Shown here in pieces: positions 47,301-62,300 of a DNA stretch of 64,000 nt. The stretch is from Romanomermis culicivorax (lineage: Eukaryota; Nematoda; Enoplea; Mermithida; Mermithidae): positions 248,001 to 312,000 of the forward strand of contig CAWUHX010000215.1 in assembly GCA_963922205.1 (NCBI GenBank), in the 5' to 3' direction. Position 1 is the first letter of the stretch. Every line of letters begins with the position of its first letter. The translations under genes were made by a program, and so were the position numbers. The notes under the pieces were generated by a model. That model saw nothing but the letters and a program-made list of their open reading frames with translations. It made no database searches and was not told the DNA's origin.

Positions 47301-50300
47301 TAGTTAGCCGTTAGTCCGATCGATATCAATAAAATTTCAATATCAAAACTTTCACTCCCAGTTTTACTAGATAGTACAGTTATAGACCATTTTTTTAAAT
47401 GAGCTTCGGAGCGCAGCAAATATATTTATGGAAATAATAATGAGCCCGCTTACACGAACACTTTTTCGCTAGCTGACGGTGGCAGTAAGGAGAATAACTT
47501 GAGGAAAAAGATTCCTGCATGAAATGTTGATCTATCATCTGCTTTGCTAATTATTTTTCATTCGAACTCGTTTTAATATAAACGAACTTCCATGAATTCA
47601 GTCATTTCCGAAGTATGGAATAATGCGAATGTGAATATTGCAATCGTTGAAAAACAACTCTGAATGCGACTCCAGATCAGAAGGCAAATGTGAATTACCG
47701 TCGGCAACTTCATAGGCCGCTTTTTCGCACGATTCTTTGCACGACTCCTCCGATTCAAAATTATTGTCGTTGCCATCGCAACCAGTGAAAATAAACGACA
47801 CGCAACGTTTGCTGGCCGAGTCGTAATACCATCGAGGCAGACGTTCGTCGCAGTAGCCTCTTTGTAAAGGCAAAGAGCACACGTTTTCGCTCGCTAAAAA
47901 GCGTAGAAAGCGGATTTTCTTGACATAAAAAACATAGGCTTCGAAAGCGATGAAGACTGAAAATTGTGCGAGAGATAGTAATGTTAAAGAAATATACGGT
48001 GAAACATAATTTGGGAGCTACATTTTCACATTTTTATGACAACTTTCCCGATTAAATGCATGAAGGATCAGAGTCTGAGTCGACGATCCGATGATGAGAC
48101 TTTCTAAAAAACGGTCTGCAAAGAAGACATAAGAAGCAGTTGATACGTTGAACTATGCAGTGAATAGTAAACTGTACTCATTGATAACGTTGTTTTGCCA
48201 TTTTGATTTCGTTATCTATAAAAAAATTAGCAGACACTAGTTTTTCCAACCTGGGCTCAATTAAAATCAAAATTTGCATATACGTGAACGGATTTAGCAT
48301 CTTTTCGTATTCAGATGAAAAAATCTCTTCAGCACAGTCCCAATATTACGTATACCATAGAAATTAGAAGACCAGCCTTTTCGTGGTGAAAAAAATGAAA
48401 ATGCCAGAACTGTAATTAACGGTATGAAAAATTTGAGAGAAGCAAAACCGAAACGTCTCTGATTACGGATTATCTGGTGTCTAGTACAATTTAAATTATC
48501 TGTTTGTGTCAACTTTGAATGAATCAAACAAGAAGTGCAGAAGAAAATCTGCTCCAGAAAGTATCTATGAATTTCCTCAAATGTGTAATAAATATAATGC
48601 AGCATGACGAAAATAAGACAAATGTGTCCGAAATGTCGAATGAATTGTTTTTCCACTAATGTACGAGTACGTACAAATTTATTTTTAATTCAACTCTTAC
48701 TCTTTTATATCCATAAAAGGAAATACAGGCAAAAAACAAATTACAATTACACTCGCCTCCCCCAAAGAAAATGTATTTTATCATCTTTTTTGCAAATGTT
48801 GTTGTTTCAACCTTTGAATAAAAAAAACAAAGTTTCAATGAACCGCTTTACAGTAATATTTTTACTTGATGCGATCAATTTATGTCGGCAAGTTTGTTCG
48901 CATTCGGCCCTGCTATAAAATCTGTTGGGGTTCCCGCCGCAGCCCCCGAATTGGAAAATAGTGCATTGATGAGCGGAATCGTCGTAAGACCAAAATTCTT
49001 GGAAATTGTTGCACGGTCCGGCGTCCGGCCTATAGTCGCACACGTCGCCTGAAACATAATACGTGAAAAATGACCAGATGCGAAAAATCTTACTGCACTG
49101 TGAACATTCCATTTTACAGACCACTGAATAAAACAAACCCAGTAAAGAATATACCGAGTGCAGGTGTCGTTGTGCCGTAATCTTCAGTAGCAGGGTAACT
49201 CTGCGTAATCAAGTCCGTAGTGGCCATCCGTTGACGTTCGCCGCTAGTCGGCGGCTCCGTCGGCCGCTGCTCTAGCCGAACGGTCTGACAACGGGACATG
49301 CAGTCTTCGTAGTGTGGGAAATTGTTGGCGTTACCGTAACAGCCATTGTAGTAGAACGGGGTGCATTGGCCTTGGGAGATATCATAGTGCCAGCGGGGTT
49401 CTTTCCGGCCGCAGTCTTCGGGGCCGACAATTTTGGGTAGGTAACAAACACCTGAAGAGCGCCGGAGTGTGAGTGCAAAAAAGGCCGTGCATACCATGTA
49501 CATTCATGCAAATGGAAAAAATTCAGGAATTTTTTATTTTCATATTTTAATTTTTAAGCCATTTTTTAAATCTGGAAGCGACGAAAAAGTGTGCAACTTG
49601 TACGGATTATTCATAAATCAAACTTTTTTCTCCCGCAAGATTACTGTAATTGTGGCTGTTTCATCATATAGAATGAACCTTCCATATAGAGAAGCATTGA
49701 AATAAAAAAAAATGGAATGTTGGAGAGCTTTGATTAAACAAATGCGATCCCAATAAGACATAGGTGCATTTATATCGTAGATTAACCGACTTGTTTTTTT
49801 GATTTATTTTTGCATACTATTTATGCGTACTAATTTAAATAGTTTTGCATACATCATTTATAGTTTACTCGAATAAAATTTTCTTTGATTCTGATTCGCA
49901 ATGTACTGACTTAATTTCCTCATTGAAGTTCTTTCAGTTTTCATCAAGTCTCGTTCCATTCTTTATTTTTTAATTTTTGTCTTTTCGATTTTCTATCGGA
50001 TACTGTTTCTCTATTATAGCACTACTTTTCTTAAACTTCGCGTCAAGATTTGACGCACGCCTTATTTGTTCTTTATGATTAGTTTTATACTTCTTTTAGT
50101 ATTTGTCGTTTTTTAATTGTTCCTCGCAACAGACAACTTTCCATAGTAAAGGCATAAGTAGCAGTTTCTTGATCCAGATAGTTACACACCTAACTCCACA
50201 GATCACATCTTTTTTATAATCTGTTTTCCTTTCAACGCTTCAGCGGAATACAAGTATTATTTCATATTATTGCAATTTTCTACGTAAGACCCAATTCAGA

Positions 50301-53300
50301 AGTGTAGTCGCCGATTTTCGCTGACATAAATCCTAGGATTTCTTCACTTCTGAATTGGCCTTTCTGCAAATTGCATATTCATTCCTTAGAATCGCCGACT
50401 GTCGCCGATTAAATCCTAAGGATTGGCGACAGTTGCCGATTGTCGGCGACAAAAATCCTAGGATTTTTCACTTCTGTATAGGGCCTAACCATGTCACATG
50501 GGACTGAAAATTTGTGAGCATACACAACTAATCTTTAACATTTTTTGAGCTACAATAAAAGTTTTATGCAAATGATTTTAACGACAGTAGTACTTTTTGG
50601 CATTTTTTTGATTAACATTTATTTTATAACGCTTTACCTATTCCTATGGGCTCGACGCATGTGTCTTTGCATTCCTGTTCGCTACCGAAACGGTTATCGT
50701 TGCCTTCGCAACCGCCGTACCAGAAAGCGTTGCATACTCCACCGGTGGCATTGTAGAACCAACTGAGCACGTACTGGGCGCAAACTTGACCCTCAGCTTT
50801 AGGTAAAGTGCAGGCGGCTAAAAAACAGGACTGCATGATCGGATGAATTTTTCTTATGTAAATAATTTACCGATACGGGAAGGTGAGACGACCCGCGGTA
50901 CGTAAGTTGTAGTTGGGACTGTTTCGACCAGCAAGTCGCAACCTTGTCTGTTGGGTCCGAGGGCTTTGGTCTTTCCATCTTGACAGCAACCGTGTCTTAA
51001 ATGTAAGAAAAAAAGTTTTGCCTTTAAATGCGTTTTTCTGCTGTTTTTTATAAGATTTCCGACAATAAACCTTGTATCGATGAATAAGTCTCGACTTATG
51101 CTATTCAAAAATACGAATTTCATAATGATTCTCAAATTTTAAGCGAGATATTAGAGTTTGAAATGTACTAGGCGAAAAATTTATGGAAATGTTCACAAAA
51201 AGCTTCGTAGTTGCAGTAAAACTACAGATTTAATATTCAATTTTCGCGCGTCAAAAACATTAGGAATTTCGTACGATCCATATGATCAACCATCATGTTT
51301 GATCATTCTCTCCAACAATTACGTACTTCCATAGACGACAGTCGTCGCAAGATTCCATATTGGGTCCACGGGCGGCTGTTTCTCCATCGGGACAACACCC
51401 GAACTTGGTATACGTGCACGGGCAACCTTCGTTGTCGGGTCCTTGGGCATTGGTTTTGCCGTCCGGACAGCAGCCGTAATAGGAACGAGCACAAGTTTCC
51501 GGACAACCTTGGAAATTGGCGCCCGTTGCCGGCGACTTACCGTCCGGGCAGCAACCGTAACGGGAAGCGGCACAACCGCAGCCTTCGTTATTGGCGCCTG
51601 AGTGTATGGAAAGTTGTTTTACGAAATGGCAAAATTTGTCTTACTGTGGCCTGTCTTCTAGATATTTGTGTTAGTCATAGGAAGGAAAATTAACAATTTT
51701 CAGTAGAATAATTCTATAGTAAAGCATGATGTAAAAGATTTTGATAGTACACCAATTTTTGTTATTTTTCTATTTCCAAGCATTTGATAAAATATACCAT
51801 AGTTATTACTGCGAAAAGATAAAAGTACTTCTCCTATCCTCAGCTTCACTTTGGAACAACAAAATTTGAATAATATTGAGGTTCAGTAAGAAACCCTGTG
51901 TTCGTGAACATTTAAAAGATTCTGATGTCGAATTTTAAAGCAACGATTCTCCCATTCGACCAAGTTCCGGCATGAAGAGGCGTTGTTCCGAATCTTATTC
52001 GGAAAATATCACTAACTTTCCGAAAGAAAACCTGTATACGGTCCGTTTTTTATGCCTGCAGAAATCGAAACAGGAAAGCGATCATTTTCTCATATTTTTG
52101 CAATTTTCTGCTAAGCCACGCGTCATATGGTGCTAGAAATTTGCGAAAATTTGAAAAAAACTAAAAAATTTGAAAAACTAGAAAATTTGAAACTTAATCA
52201 GCTAAACCTTAGTGATTTCAGCTTGAGAATTATTTATTTAAAGCTTGTATATACGATTTTGAGTACATTTCTTCTGTTTGTCATTTTTAATTTATAAGCT
52301 GTCTATGAAAAACGTAACCGAGATCAACCGAGATTGATTGGTCGTGTAGACTATCAAAAAACTTCGAATCGCTTTGCCAACGCATACTCGTAGAACTACC
52401 TTTCATGAAGTATAGCGCGCCATCAATAAGAAAACTTTAATAAAATGCAAACTTTTTTTCTACTGTCTCAATGAAAATTTATTGTCTCAAAAAGTAAAAT
52501 AATGAAAACAAAATTTATTTTTGATCATTTTTGTTCCACACATTTTCGGATAAGCATATTCCATTTTTGGACATATATGTCATTGAACTTAGAAGGGACA
52601 ACAGTCCTTCATCAAAACTCAATTTAAAAAAGTCAAAATCAGAAAATCAAAAATTATAATCAAAATCAAAAATTATAAACTCAAACTTTGCAATTGATTT
52701 ATAAAAAATCATCAGTTATGTTTGTAATGCGTAGGATTATTTCTAAGTAATAAGCAGCGTAATGTTATTGACAAGAAAATTTGAGTGAAATTGAACAAAG
52801 TTTAACTTTTTTCAAAATTGTTCGTTGGCGGATGTCGAAGAAAAATGAAATTTTGTAAACTAAAATTGGAAGTTATCTGGTTGATATTTTTTTCAGTCAG
52901 TAATATTTGTGTGTTGTGCGGGTTGTTCCTCAAAAATTTGTTTTTTATAAAATGCTTCTAAATTTAAAAATTTCGAAAATCAACTATGTCGTCAAAATCA
53001 GGTACACAAAGTTTTCACAGTAGGATTTTGCATTCAAAAAATAGTTAAAAGCTGATTGAATAAGCTCACAACTTTCCAGTCTCACGTGACGAAACGTTTT
53101 GCAAAAAATTATAAAAATCTGAAATAGTACTTGCTTTCCACATTTATAATTTAGGAGCATTTTAAGAAAAACAGACTATACGATATGGGAATTTCAGTCT
53201 CTGTCTCACAGTTGTTCTCTTGGTATTTATCACCAGTCATATCCAAGCAAAATAAAAGCGTAAAGGCTACATAAAAATTATTTTCTTAGTCTTTTTGCCT

Positions 53301-56300
53301 TTAAATGACCGCAAATAATGATTACTATTACAGTCCATTCAATATTCATCATAGGTGGCGCGATAGCGTCAGCCTATAATATACTTGGCCCCCAAATTTC
53401 ATGTCCTCCCCACCCTCGAGCCAAAACGGTAAGAGCTAGAACCTTCAGGTTTTTTGCATAATTTCGGGCATATGGGCAAACTATGGGGTGCCTTTTGTCA
53501 TTTCGCCTCTATCTGGAAGTGGTGCTCGATGGGGCCCCAAAAACATGCAAAAAACGCACTTTTTAAGGCCCCCCAGTTCCACCATGCCCAACAATGGGTG
53601 TGCCATATCCAAGCTCCATACTTCGGCCTAAGAATCTTGGGGATTCAATCTCAAATGCAATTTTTCAATTTTTAAAATATGGCCTCAATTCAATTATATG
53701 GTGGTTCAAAGTCCCGGGAACCGCGAAATTCCACAATTTTGTTATATAATACTTACGGCTTCAAAAAATAATTTTTTGCTGCATGCACTACTATTTTTTT
53801 GCAGTTTCAATTGAACCGGTAGCCTTATTGGGATTTTTGGGCTGTGAGATTTTTTGATCATTGAGAATTCGATGGACGCGGTCACTTTACACGAAAAATT
53901 ATCCGGGTGTAAACAAGCGTATTTTTGTGATTTTTTAATGAAAGGAGTTTTCGATCGCGGGGAATTCAATATATGCGGTCACTTTACACAAAAAAATTAT
54001 CCCGGGTGTAAACAAGCGTATTTTCGTGGTTTTTTGGTGAAAGGGGTTTTCGACTGCGGAGAATTCATTGGGTGCGTCATTTTACACAAAAAAAATTATC
54101 TCGGGTGTAAACAAGCATATTTTAGTGATCTTTTTAAGGAAGTGGTTTTCGACCACAGGGAATTTGACTGATGCGATCACTTTACACAAAAAAATATCCC
54201 CGGTCTAAACAAGCGTATTTTCATGATTTTTCTTTGGAAGGATTTTTCGACCACGGGGAATTTGATGAATGCGATCACTTTATATACAAAATTATATTGA
54301 GTGTGAAGAATTGTATTTTTACGATTTTTGAGGGAAGAGATTTCTAACCTTGGGGAATTCAATGGATGCGTCATTTAATACACAAAATTATACTGAGTGT
54401 AAACAAATGTATTTCTGCGATTTTTGAGGTGAAAAGGTTTCTGACTATGGGGAATTCAATGGACGCAGTCACTTTAAACAAAAAATAGTCATGTGTGTAA
54501 ACATCGGTCTTTCTGCGATTTTTTTGAGTTGAGGGATTCTTGACCATGGCGAATTTAATAGATATGGTCACTTTACACTCTGTTTACAAGGTTTTTATGT
54601 ACTATGCGGTTTACACATCTTTTACTTTTACCGAAAGTGAGAATTCGTAGCTTGAAGATTATTTCTTTTTGTTTTTTTTGACGTGAAGATGACCAAATTT
54701 AAAAATTCAATGTGCTTCTTTGAAGGTTTTCATGCATGGTTGAGGCCCAATAAAAAGAGGTGAACTAGTTTATTAGAAAATGCCCCGATAGGGCAGAAAA
54801 AAGAAGAATATACTCGCCGCTTGAATAGTTGCCAAGCTAGAAAAAGAAGTGAACTAGATTTTTGAGAACTTGAGTTAATGTTGGAAAAAATTCACTTTTG
54901 TAATATTGGATTTTCATTCTTTCTCATTGGAAAATTTTCCATGTCTGTGAAAAAGTATATTTTCCAGCTGAGTGCATCAACACACTTTCCAACCATACAT
55001 ATGCATCTCAAATTTTGAGGAGAGTACAAGGGGTGGATCCTGCTTTTTTGACAGTCTCAGTTTTTGTATACTGAAATATGCAGAAAGAGCGCTTTTCGCA
55101 GGATTGCAGACGGGAAGCAATTTCACCCACCCCGATCGCTCCCGTCCTGCTTTCAAAACAGTCCTACTGTTGCCGTGGAAGTGCGAGTAGAGTGGGGGAG
55201 AAGCGAAAACTGGATTTGGCGCACACCCCTCATATAGGCATGGCTGAATCAGGAGCTTTTTAATGGCACTTTTCTATGCTTTACTCTGTTGCCCCATTTG
55301 CATATGGTGCCCAATGACTGCAACCAAGGCCCAGTTGCACTAAAGAGGCCTAAGCTCGAGCTCAAGATAATCTCCAACAAAAAGGGGACTCGGTTTGATC
55401 TCAAGTTCGCTATAATTTGAATGTCATCAGGATTATAACGAGCTCAATGTCGAGATCATCTCCAGCTCGAGCTGTCGGGTTGCACCAACATTTTCGCATA
55501 ATTTTCTTATCTCTAAAACAAATAAATATAAAAATGTCTGAAATTCTCAAACTGGAACTTACACCTCAGTAGTAGTTAATCCTGAAGTGAATATTGTTTG
55601 TGCACTGGAAGTGAATAATTTGGACATTGCCATTAGCTCAAACTCAGGATCATCAATTTAATTCCGGTGTTGAGATTATCTTCATGTTGGGTTAGTGCAA
55701 CCAATCTCAGATTTCTTTATAGTTCTGAAAATGACTCTAATATGCCTCCCACGCTGTTTTCCAGCTAGTGTTAGAGGCAGAAATTTTGAATCAGTCGGGA
55801 GTTAGAATGCTATTGGTTTACCATTTCTATACATTTGAGTGAAGTCAGCCATCGGCATTATTGTATATCATTTTCATATAGAAAAATTTTACTGTAGTTG
55901 ATGCCAGAGGAAGGGCAAAATGCACGATGCTGCAGAATATAATTTTTCACAGACATGGAAAATTTTTCAATGGGAAAGAATGAAAATTCAATAATACAAA
56001 AGTGAATTTTTTCCAACTTTAACTCAAGTTCTCAAAAATCTAGTTCACTTCTTTTTCTAGCTTGGCAAGTATTCAAGCGGCGAGTATATTCTTCTTTTTT
56101 CTGCCCTATCGGGCATTTTCTAATAAACTAGTTTCGATATGGTCGATGCTGCACTCTCATTAAAGTTAGTGCCGTAAGGAAAAACTAGTAAGCTTCATAC
56201 CTGTAAGAGGTCCGACCAGTTGGGGGGGGGGGGGTAAATCCGAAATTTTGGGGGAGGGGGTCGAAAAAAGTCGAAATTTTTCCCAAAAAAGGCCAAAAAC

Positions 56301-59300
56301 ATACTCTTTTTTGCCAATTTTTTCTAATTTTTTCCAAACTGGGGGGGGGGGAGTTGGGTATATGGTTGGCCAAGTTGGGGGGGGGGGTCCCCACTAACCC
56401 CCTCCAATTACAGGTATGGTGAGCTTATTATTTCAATCAATGGAAAAAAATTTTCGTCAATAAGCGGTAATCAAAATAGCTGGAAATTTTCTCAAATAAC
56501 CTGGCTAAATGTTCAAAATTTCTCGAGTAGCACTCAGGTATCGACGAAGTTCTGTCCAAATCGATAGTGATAAGCATGATCTATTTCAATGATTTTCACC
56601 TTCTCATTCTCACGAAGAAATTTAGTGTTTTCTACAGTATAAAATTTTTCTCAAAGTAAAAATTGCGTATCAAATCGAACTTACTTTTTGGTTTTCGCTG
56701 CGTCTATAATTTCAAATGAAATGGGCTCAATGAAAGCTTTCGTAAACAATTTTGAAAACCGTATTCATTTTTGTCATTTTTCAATTCAAGGCTTTTCATA
56801 AGAAACAGACAACGAATTGATCAAACAAGTTTACCTTTTGCAACAGTTTCTCCATCTGGACAGCATCCGAATTTGGTCAAGCGGCAGTCTTCGTCGCATC
56901 CGGCTCCGTTCGTGCCAAGGGCTGCGGTCATACCGTCGGCGCAGCAACCGAATTTGCTGGTTTCGCACGGTTGATTAGCTCTTTCACACCCTGAAAATTT
57001 ACACTATATACAATGCAGTACAGCACATGCTGGAGGCTGGGTGTTTGTAGATACTGTAGATTTTTCACGTTTCCAGTCACAACCCGCATTTCAGAATTGG
57101 CAGCAAAAAACATTACGTCAACACGACTTGTACAGAATGCCATATCACACTCTTCGACAGCCAAATTTTGCAGAACATTATCTCAGCCAAAATTTCGTAT
57201 TTCATTGATTAATTTTCTGAACTAAAAAAATGAGATGTCCGAAATTTTCTCGAAAAATTCACATGTTCGTCTTGGAATGTGTGCACAAATGGTACAACAA
57301 AAGCCCCTGCTATACTTCGTCGGCTGGCGCCGGTTAGAAAATTTTTGGTCCTATACTTCAGCCAGCGCTGTCCGGCAAGTGAGAGGTTGTAATTGAATTT
57401 TCTTTTCTTTAGTTATTCAATTCGTGTGATTTTTATTATTGTTATCATTTTTTAGCATTCCAATATTTTCCTGAATGTTTTGATGCAAGAATTGAGAATT
57501 TTTTGGAATTTTTTTTTGAAAAAGTCCAAAAAACGAATAGGTATATAATTTTTGATGTAAAAATTAGTATTTTCGGTCAAAATCCTCACAATTATAGTCA
57601 AAATTAAGTCTAGCAATGAATAATTTTTTGCATCCTAGGTTATAACATTAACGCCGGCTTGCACCGGTTCGCAAAATTCCGATTAAGTTGATATGGCCAA
57701 ACAGGCGCCGGTCGGCGTGCGCAAGGCGAAGTATAGCAAGGACTCAACGGATTCGTTTTTCTTCATCCACTACGAGCATTTTCAGCTGGCAAATTTGATG
57801 GGGCGATAGACATTTACATTTAAAAAAAACGAATTTTCTTTTCGGATGACTGCACTAGTGAAAAACGCTGCTAATGAATTGCATTTAATTGTATTAGTCT
57901 CATCCATGCACTATTGGGGAAGTTTCACAGCGCCAGTAAACCTTTTATTCCCTATAACTTTGTAAAAAATGAAATTACGAGAATTTAGATAAGTTTTCGA
58001 ACAGATTTAGGCAAGACCAATCAACTAACGTCCGAATTTCTCAATTTTGGAGCATGCATGTTTTTTTTGTTAGATACGAAGTCAAAAGCAATTAATCATA
58101 GAAGCATTCACGCAGGTTGTTGAGTATTGGCCTTTTTCCATCCATTCATTACCCCAAAAGAATTTTGCATATGGTTCAGAATTCTTGTAATGATCCCGGA
58201 AAATGTGCATACTATTCAATACCATCGTAATGTGTTCCAAAAGCAATGGTCATCCTATCCTTGCAGCAACCGAATAAAGATGCGGCGCAAGACGGATCGC
58301 CGCAACCTTCGAAATTCGGACCTCGGGACAATGTCATATCGTCGGGACAACATCCGTACTTAGTATCGTTGCAGGCGCCTAGAAAAATTCTGTATAATCC
58401 TTGGAAAACGTCCAAAAAACTAAATTTTTACCGAGCTCAATTTCGGGACAGCCGCCGAACTCCGTTCCGTTGGCGGCCGTGTACCAATCCGGGCAACAAC
58501 CGAATTCAGCTTTAGAACAATGCACTTCGGCGGTAACATTCGATTCGGTTTCGTTGCTCAAAAACGCATCGGTAATATTGCTAGAAAGTATACACAAGTC
58601 ATTAAAGGTCCTTTATACTTGCCTTTTCCGACGGAACGGAACGTCAACAGCTAGAAACGTTCAGTTTGAAAATCCACTTTTGGTCGAATAGGTTAAAGGG
58701 TCATTTATACTTGTCTTTTTCAGCGGAACGGAACGGAATGCAATCGACACAACGTTACCGAACGAAAGGGAAATTTTCGTTCCGTTCGGTTCGGTTGGAG
58801 GTTACCGTTGGTCATTTTCTCGAAAATTTCAGTTATCCTTTGCTATCTAAAGTTGATTTTCAGACTGAACGGAACGGAACCGATCGCCAACAGCTCGAAA
58901 CGTAAGGAAAATTTAAAATTTCCTTTCGTTCGGTAACATTGTGTCGATTGCATTCCGTTCCGTTCCGCCGAAAAAGAAAATTTCCCTTTCGTTCGGTAAC
59001 ATTGTGTCGATTGCATTCCGTTCCGTTCCGCCGAAAAAGGCAAGTATAATTGACCCTTAACCGCAATTTTGCGGAAAACGACCGACGGTAACCTCCAACT
59101 GACTCGTACGGAACGAAATTTTTCCTTTCGTTCGGTTACGTTCCGTCGATTGCATTCCGTTCCGTCGGAAAAACCAAGTATAAATGACCTTTTAGCGTTA
59201 TCGTCTCAACACGATAAATATGTGTAGTAGTAGCTATCACGTACAACGTATAATTTAATAGCCGCAACACGCTAAACGTGTTGCAATAGTTACCACACAC

Positions 59301-62300
59301 AAGCAAGCTAAAATGTATTAATAGTTGTCACTCTCGAGATATAGTGTAATGGCCGCCATACGCTAAATATTATGTTGTAATAGTTATCACGCGCATAGCT
59401 GCTGCAATTACGATGTTACACATTTTCTTCGAATATTACTTCAAGAGTATCATGACCATGTTGATGCAATACTACAAATGCTTACAATAACATTGGAAAC
59501 AAAAGAGAACGGAAAATCGTAGATCAAAAACACCCTCTTGTTATTCACATTCAAAATTATCATGAAGAAATTGGGATGCACTCTTTACTATTTCGCTGAA
59601 GCTGAAATTTTCTTCCGTAGTCCGAAACTGACTTAGTCGATTCAGCAAGAGCTTTCTTCGTCACATTACCTTCTGGACGTTTTAGCGTTGCTATTGGCGT
59701 TGTTTCTGTATCATTTGGCTGAGAGAACGCTGATTCGATGCAGACATTTATAACACATGTGATGTAAAAAAGTTACCCCCAGGAGGCTTAAGTACAACAG
59801 ATGTTATACAGGCAAACCACAAGAATATTTCTTCAACCAAATGCTTCCTCTAGTTAAGCGCAATAGAGACAGCATTATCCTCCGAAAAGTTAGTTAAAAC
59901 CTAAAGTGGCCGCATTATTTTTGCACTTTCCTATAGAAAATTGAATCCTGAACGAAACGGTCGAAAATTAATTCCACCACCCTCTTACCCAAAATTCTAA
60001 TAAGTCGATGAGAAGAATGTCCCTGACATAACCTATATTGCTTTTGTCAATTGATAGGCTCTGCAGCATGAAAATTTGTAGGAAAGTATACATTTACATT
60101 TTACTGTGACTTTTCAATAAAATTTTCGGAAAATTATGCGTCCTAGCCAAAGTCAAAAAATACTGCTGCTACTTCCACAATGACTAACACTATTACTGCT
60201 ACTGCTGCCACGAATACTATCTAATGCAAATGTTCATAATATATGTGATATAACAATACTTACAGTAGATCCGACGTTTCATTGATGAATGTCAAATTGG
60301 CGCATGGAATGAACACTGATTCGCCCGCTGCGCTAGTATAATTGCATAGAATTTCTGGACAGTCGGATTTATCTTCCGTCGTAGCAGTCGTATTCCCGTC
60401 GGGACAGCAGCCGAATTCGCTGGCGCTACAATTGGGTGTCGTTGTCGCTGATTCTTCTTTTTCTTCTATTTCGTCAGGTGTCTCGGTGACCATTTCACCG
60501 TCACCCGAAGCTTCAATTTCAGTAGCGTTGAACTCACCTTCGGAAGAGAGCGTTGTCAGTAGCGGGCATTCGGACATGTCTTCGGTGGTGGCGATCGTAT
60601 AATTGTCGGGGCAACAACCGAATTCCGTTTCGCTGCAGTTGCTGCATCCTTCGAGGTAAAGCCCGGTAGCAAGGGTGGCACCGTCCGGACAGCAGCCAAA
60701 TTCGGTTTCGTTACAAGCTGAGAAAGTTTTGACCAATGAAACGAGGCTCTCGGAATTGACTGATACACCGATCACCTATTGATTTTGTGCAGAATCCATC
60801 GGGAAAAGCACATTAGATCGTTTTGCACGATAACTTCATGATTTTTATGAAAGTTTTAGAGTTACGCAAAAAATTTTCTTCAAATCACATAAATAATGGC
60901 TTTTACAACAACGAGTATTTATTCTCACTAATGATAAAATCGCGTCTTCGCTATTCAGAGCAGCAATTATTTTGGCATTATTTTACGTATTTTTTGCCAA
61001 GCATCAGATAGCAGATGTAATGCAACAAATTGCATCCAAATGCTGGTAGCTAGTAGAACAGACTTTATGGAGGAAAGATCTGAAAAGTGCTATTCAACTA
61101 TAGCTTGTTTTTTGTATGGAGTCTTTTACTCGTAAGTTGAAAAATGGCAACGATTGGTACAGTCAAAATCCTTATCAGAAAGCTTTTACTATGAAATTTG
61201 TGACTCAAAAAACTCGTGAAGATTAGTTGAGTATGCTCACAAGTTTCCAGCTCAATGTGACATATAATTCAGCAGAAAATCGTGAAAATATGAAACAGTA
61301 CTTGTTCTCCCATTTTGTTATTTCGAAGCATTTCAAGAAAAACAGATTATAGGATCAAAAAATGTGCTCCGGAAAAATTTGGAGATAAACTCGAAGTAGT
61401 GAAAACAAGTTTACCCTATTTGATAGAAAACTGTATTCCGATCAAAATGGTAAGACATAATCTCGACTTTTAGGATATCTTAGGATAGGATACGAGCATT
61501 TTTGACTACCGCAGCAAGTGTCGTTCATTGTGTCAAGAACCACAAAATTCATTCATTGTGTCAAGAACCACAAAACATGCAATATTAGATTCGTATGATT
61601 TCAACTCAAACTCATTAGGCCATCCATTACCTAGGCATGGGTCTATGTTGCAGTTCTGAACTTCTTCTGGTTTTTCGCTCTCGTCGCACATGCCTGACCT
61701 GATTTTGAAATCGTAGTCTAAACATACCACTGATCGGTTCTGTGTTCCACCGCCGCAATCGACCGAACACTGAAAAAATGTCGCGTGACTCTGTTCCCAA
61801 GCTCACAACTACAATTCTTCGTGGCTTACTGTACTCCACTGAGTAGAATAAAATGTACCAGAGCATTTTTCGCCTTCATGCGTGCAGTTTTGTCGAGCAT
61901 CAGGTTTAAGTTTATCATCGCAAAACACTTCGTCCATTTTTCGTAAATAGCCGTTTTCGTCTATAGTACAGTAGACTTTTCGGGTTTGATGACCATGTCC
62001 GCAGTGAGAAGAGCACTGAAAAATTAGAATGTGGGTTGTAGTCGCCAAAGTACAGTAAGAAATAAGCATCGAAAATCAATGTACCTCAGACCATTGAGAA
62101 GCCTGCCATTGGTAAACACATGGAACGACGTTGACGCATTTTCTGCTATCCTCTGGTCGGCTATCCTTGCATTTTTCTCCGGGGTATCTTTTACCATTTG
62201 GATCTTCACAACTCACGTTTCTATATTCAGTGGTGTCGTTGCACTTCGAGCACTGGAATTAATATAACAGAAATAGTTATGATATTCAAAAGTCGAGCAA

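Noticed and set aside
59670..59730. Possible extra papilin linker exon ([12 protein letters not shown])
   Set aside because: Acceptor phase is incompatible with the phase-2 junction between 60264-60717 and 58432-58580; could be an alternative exon but unsupported.
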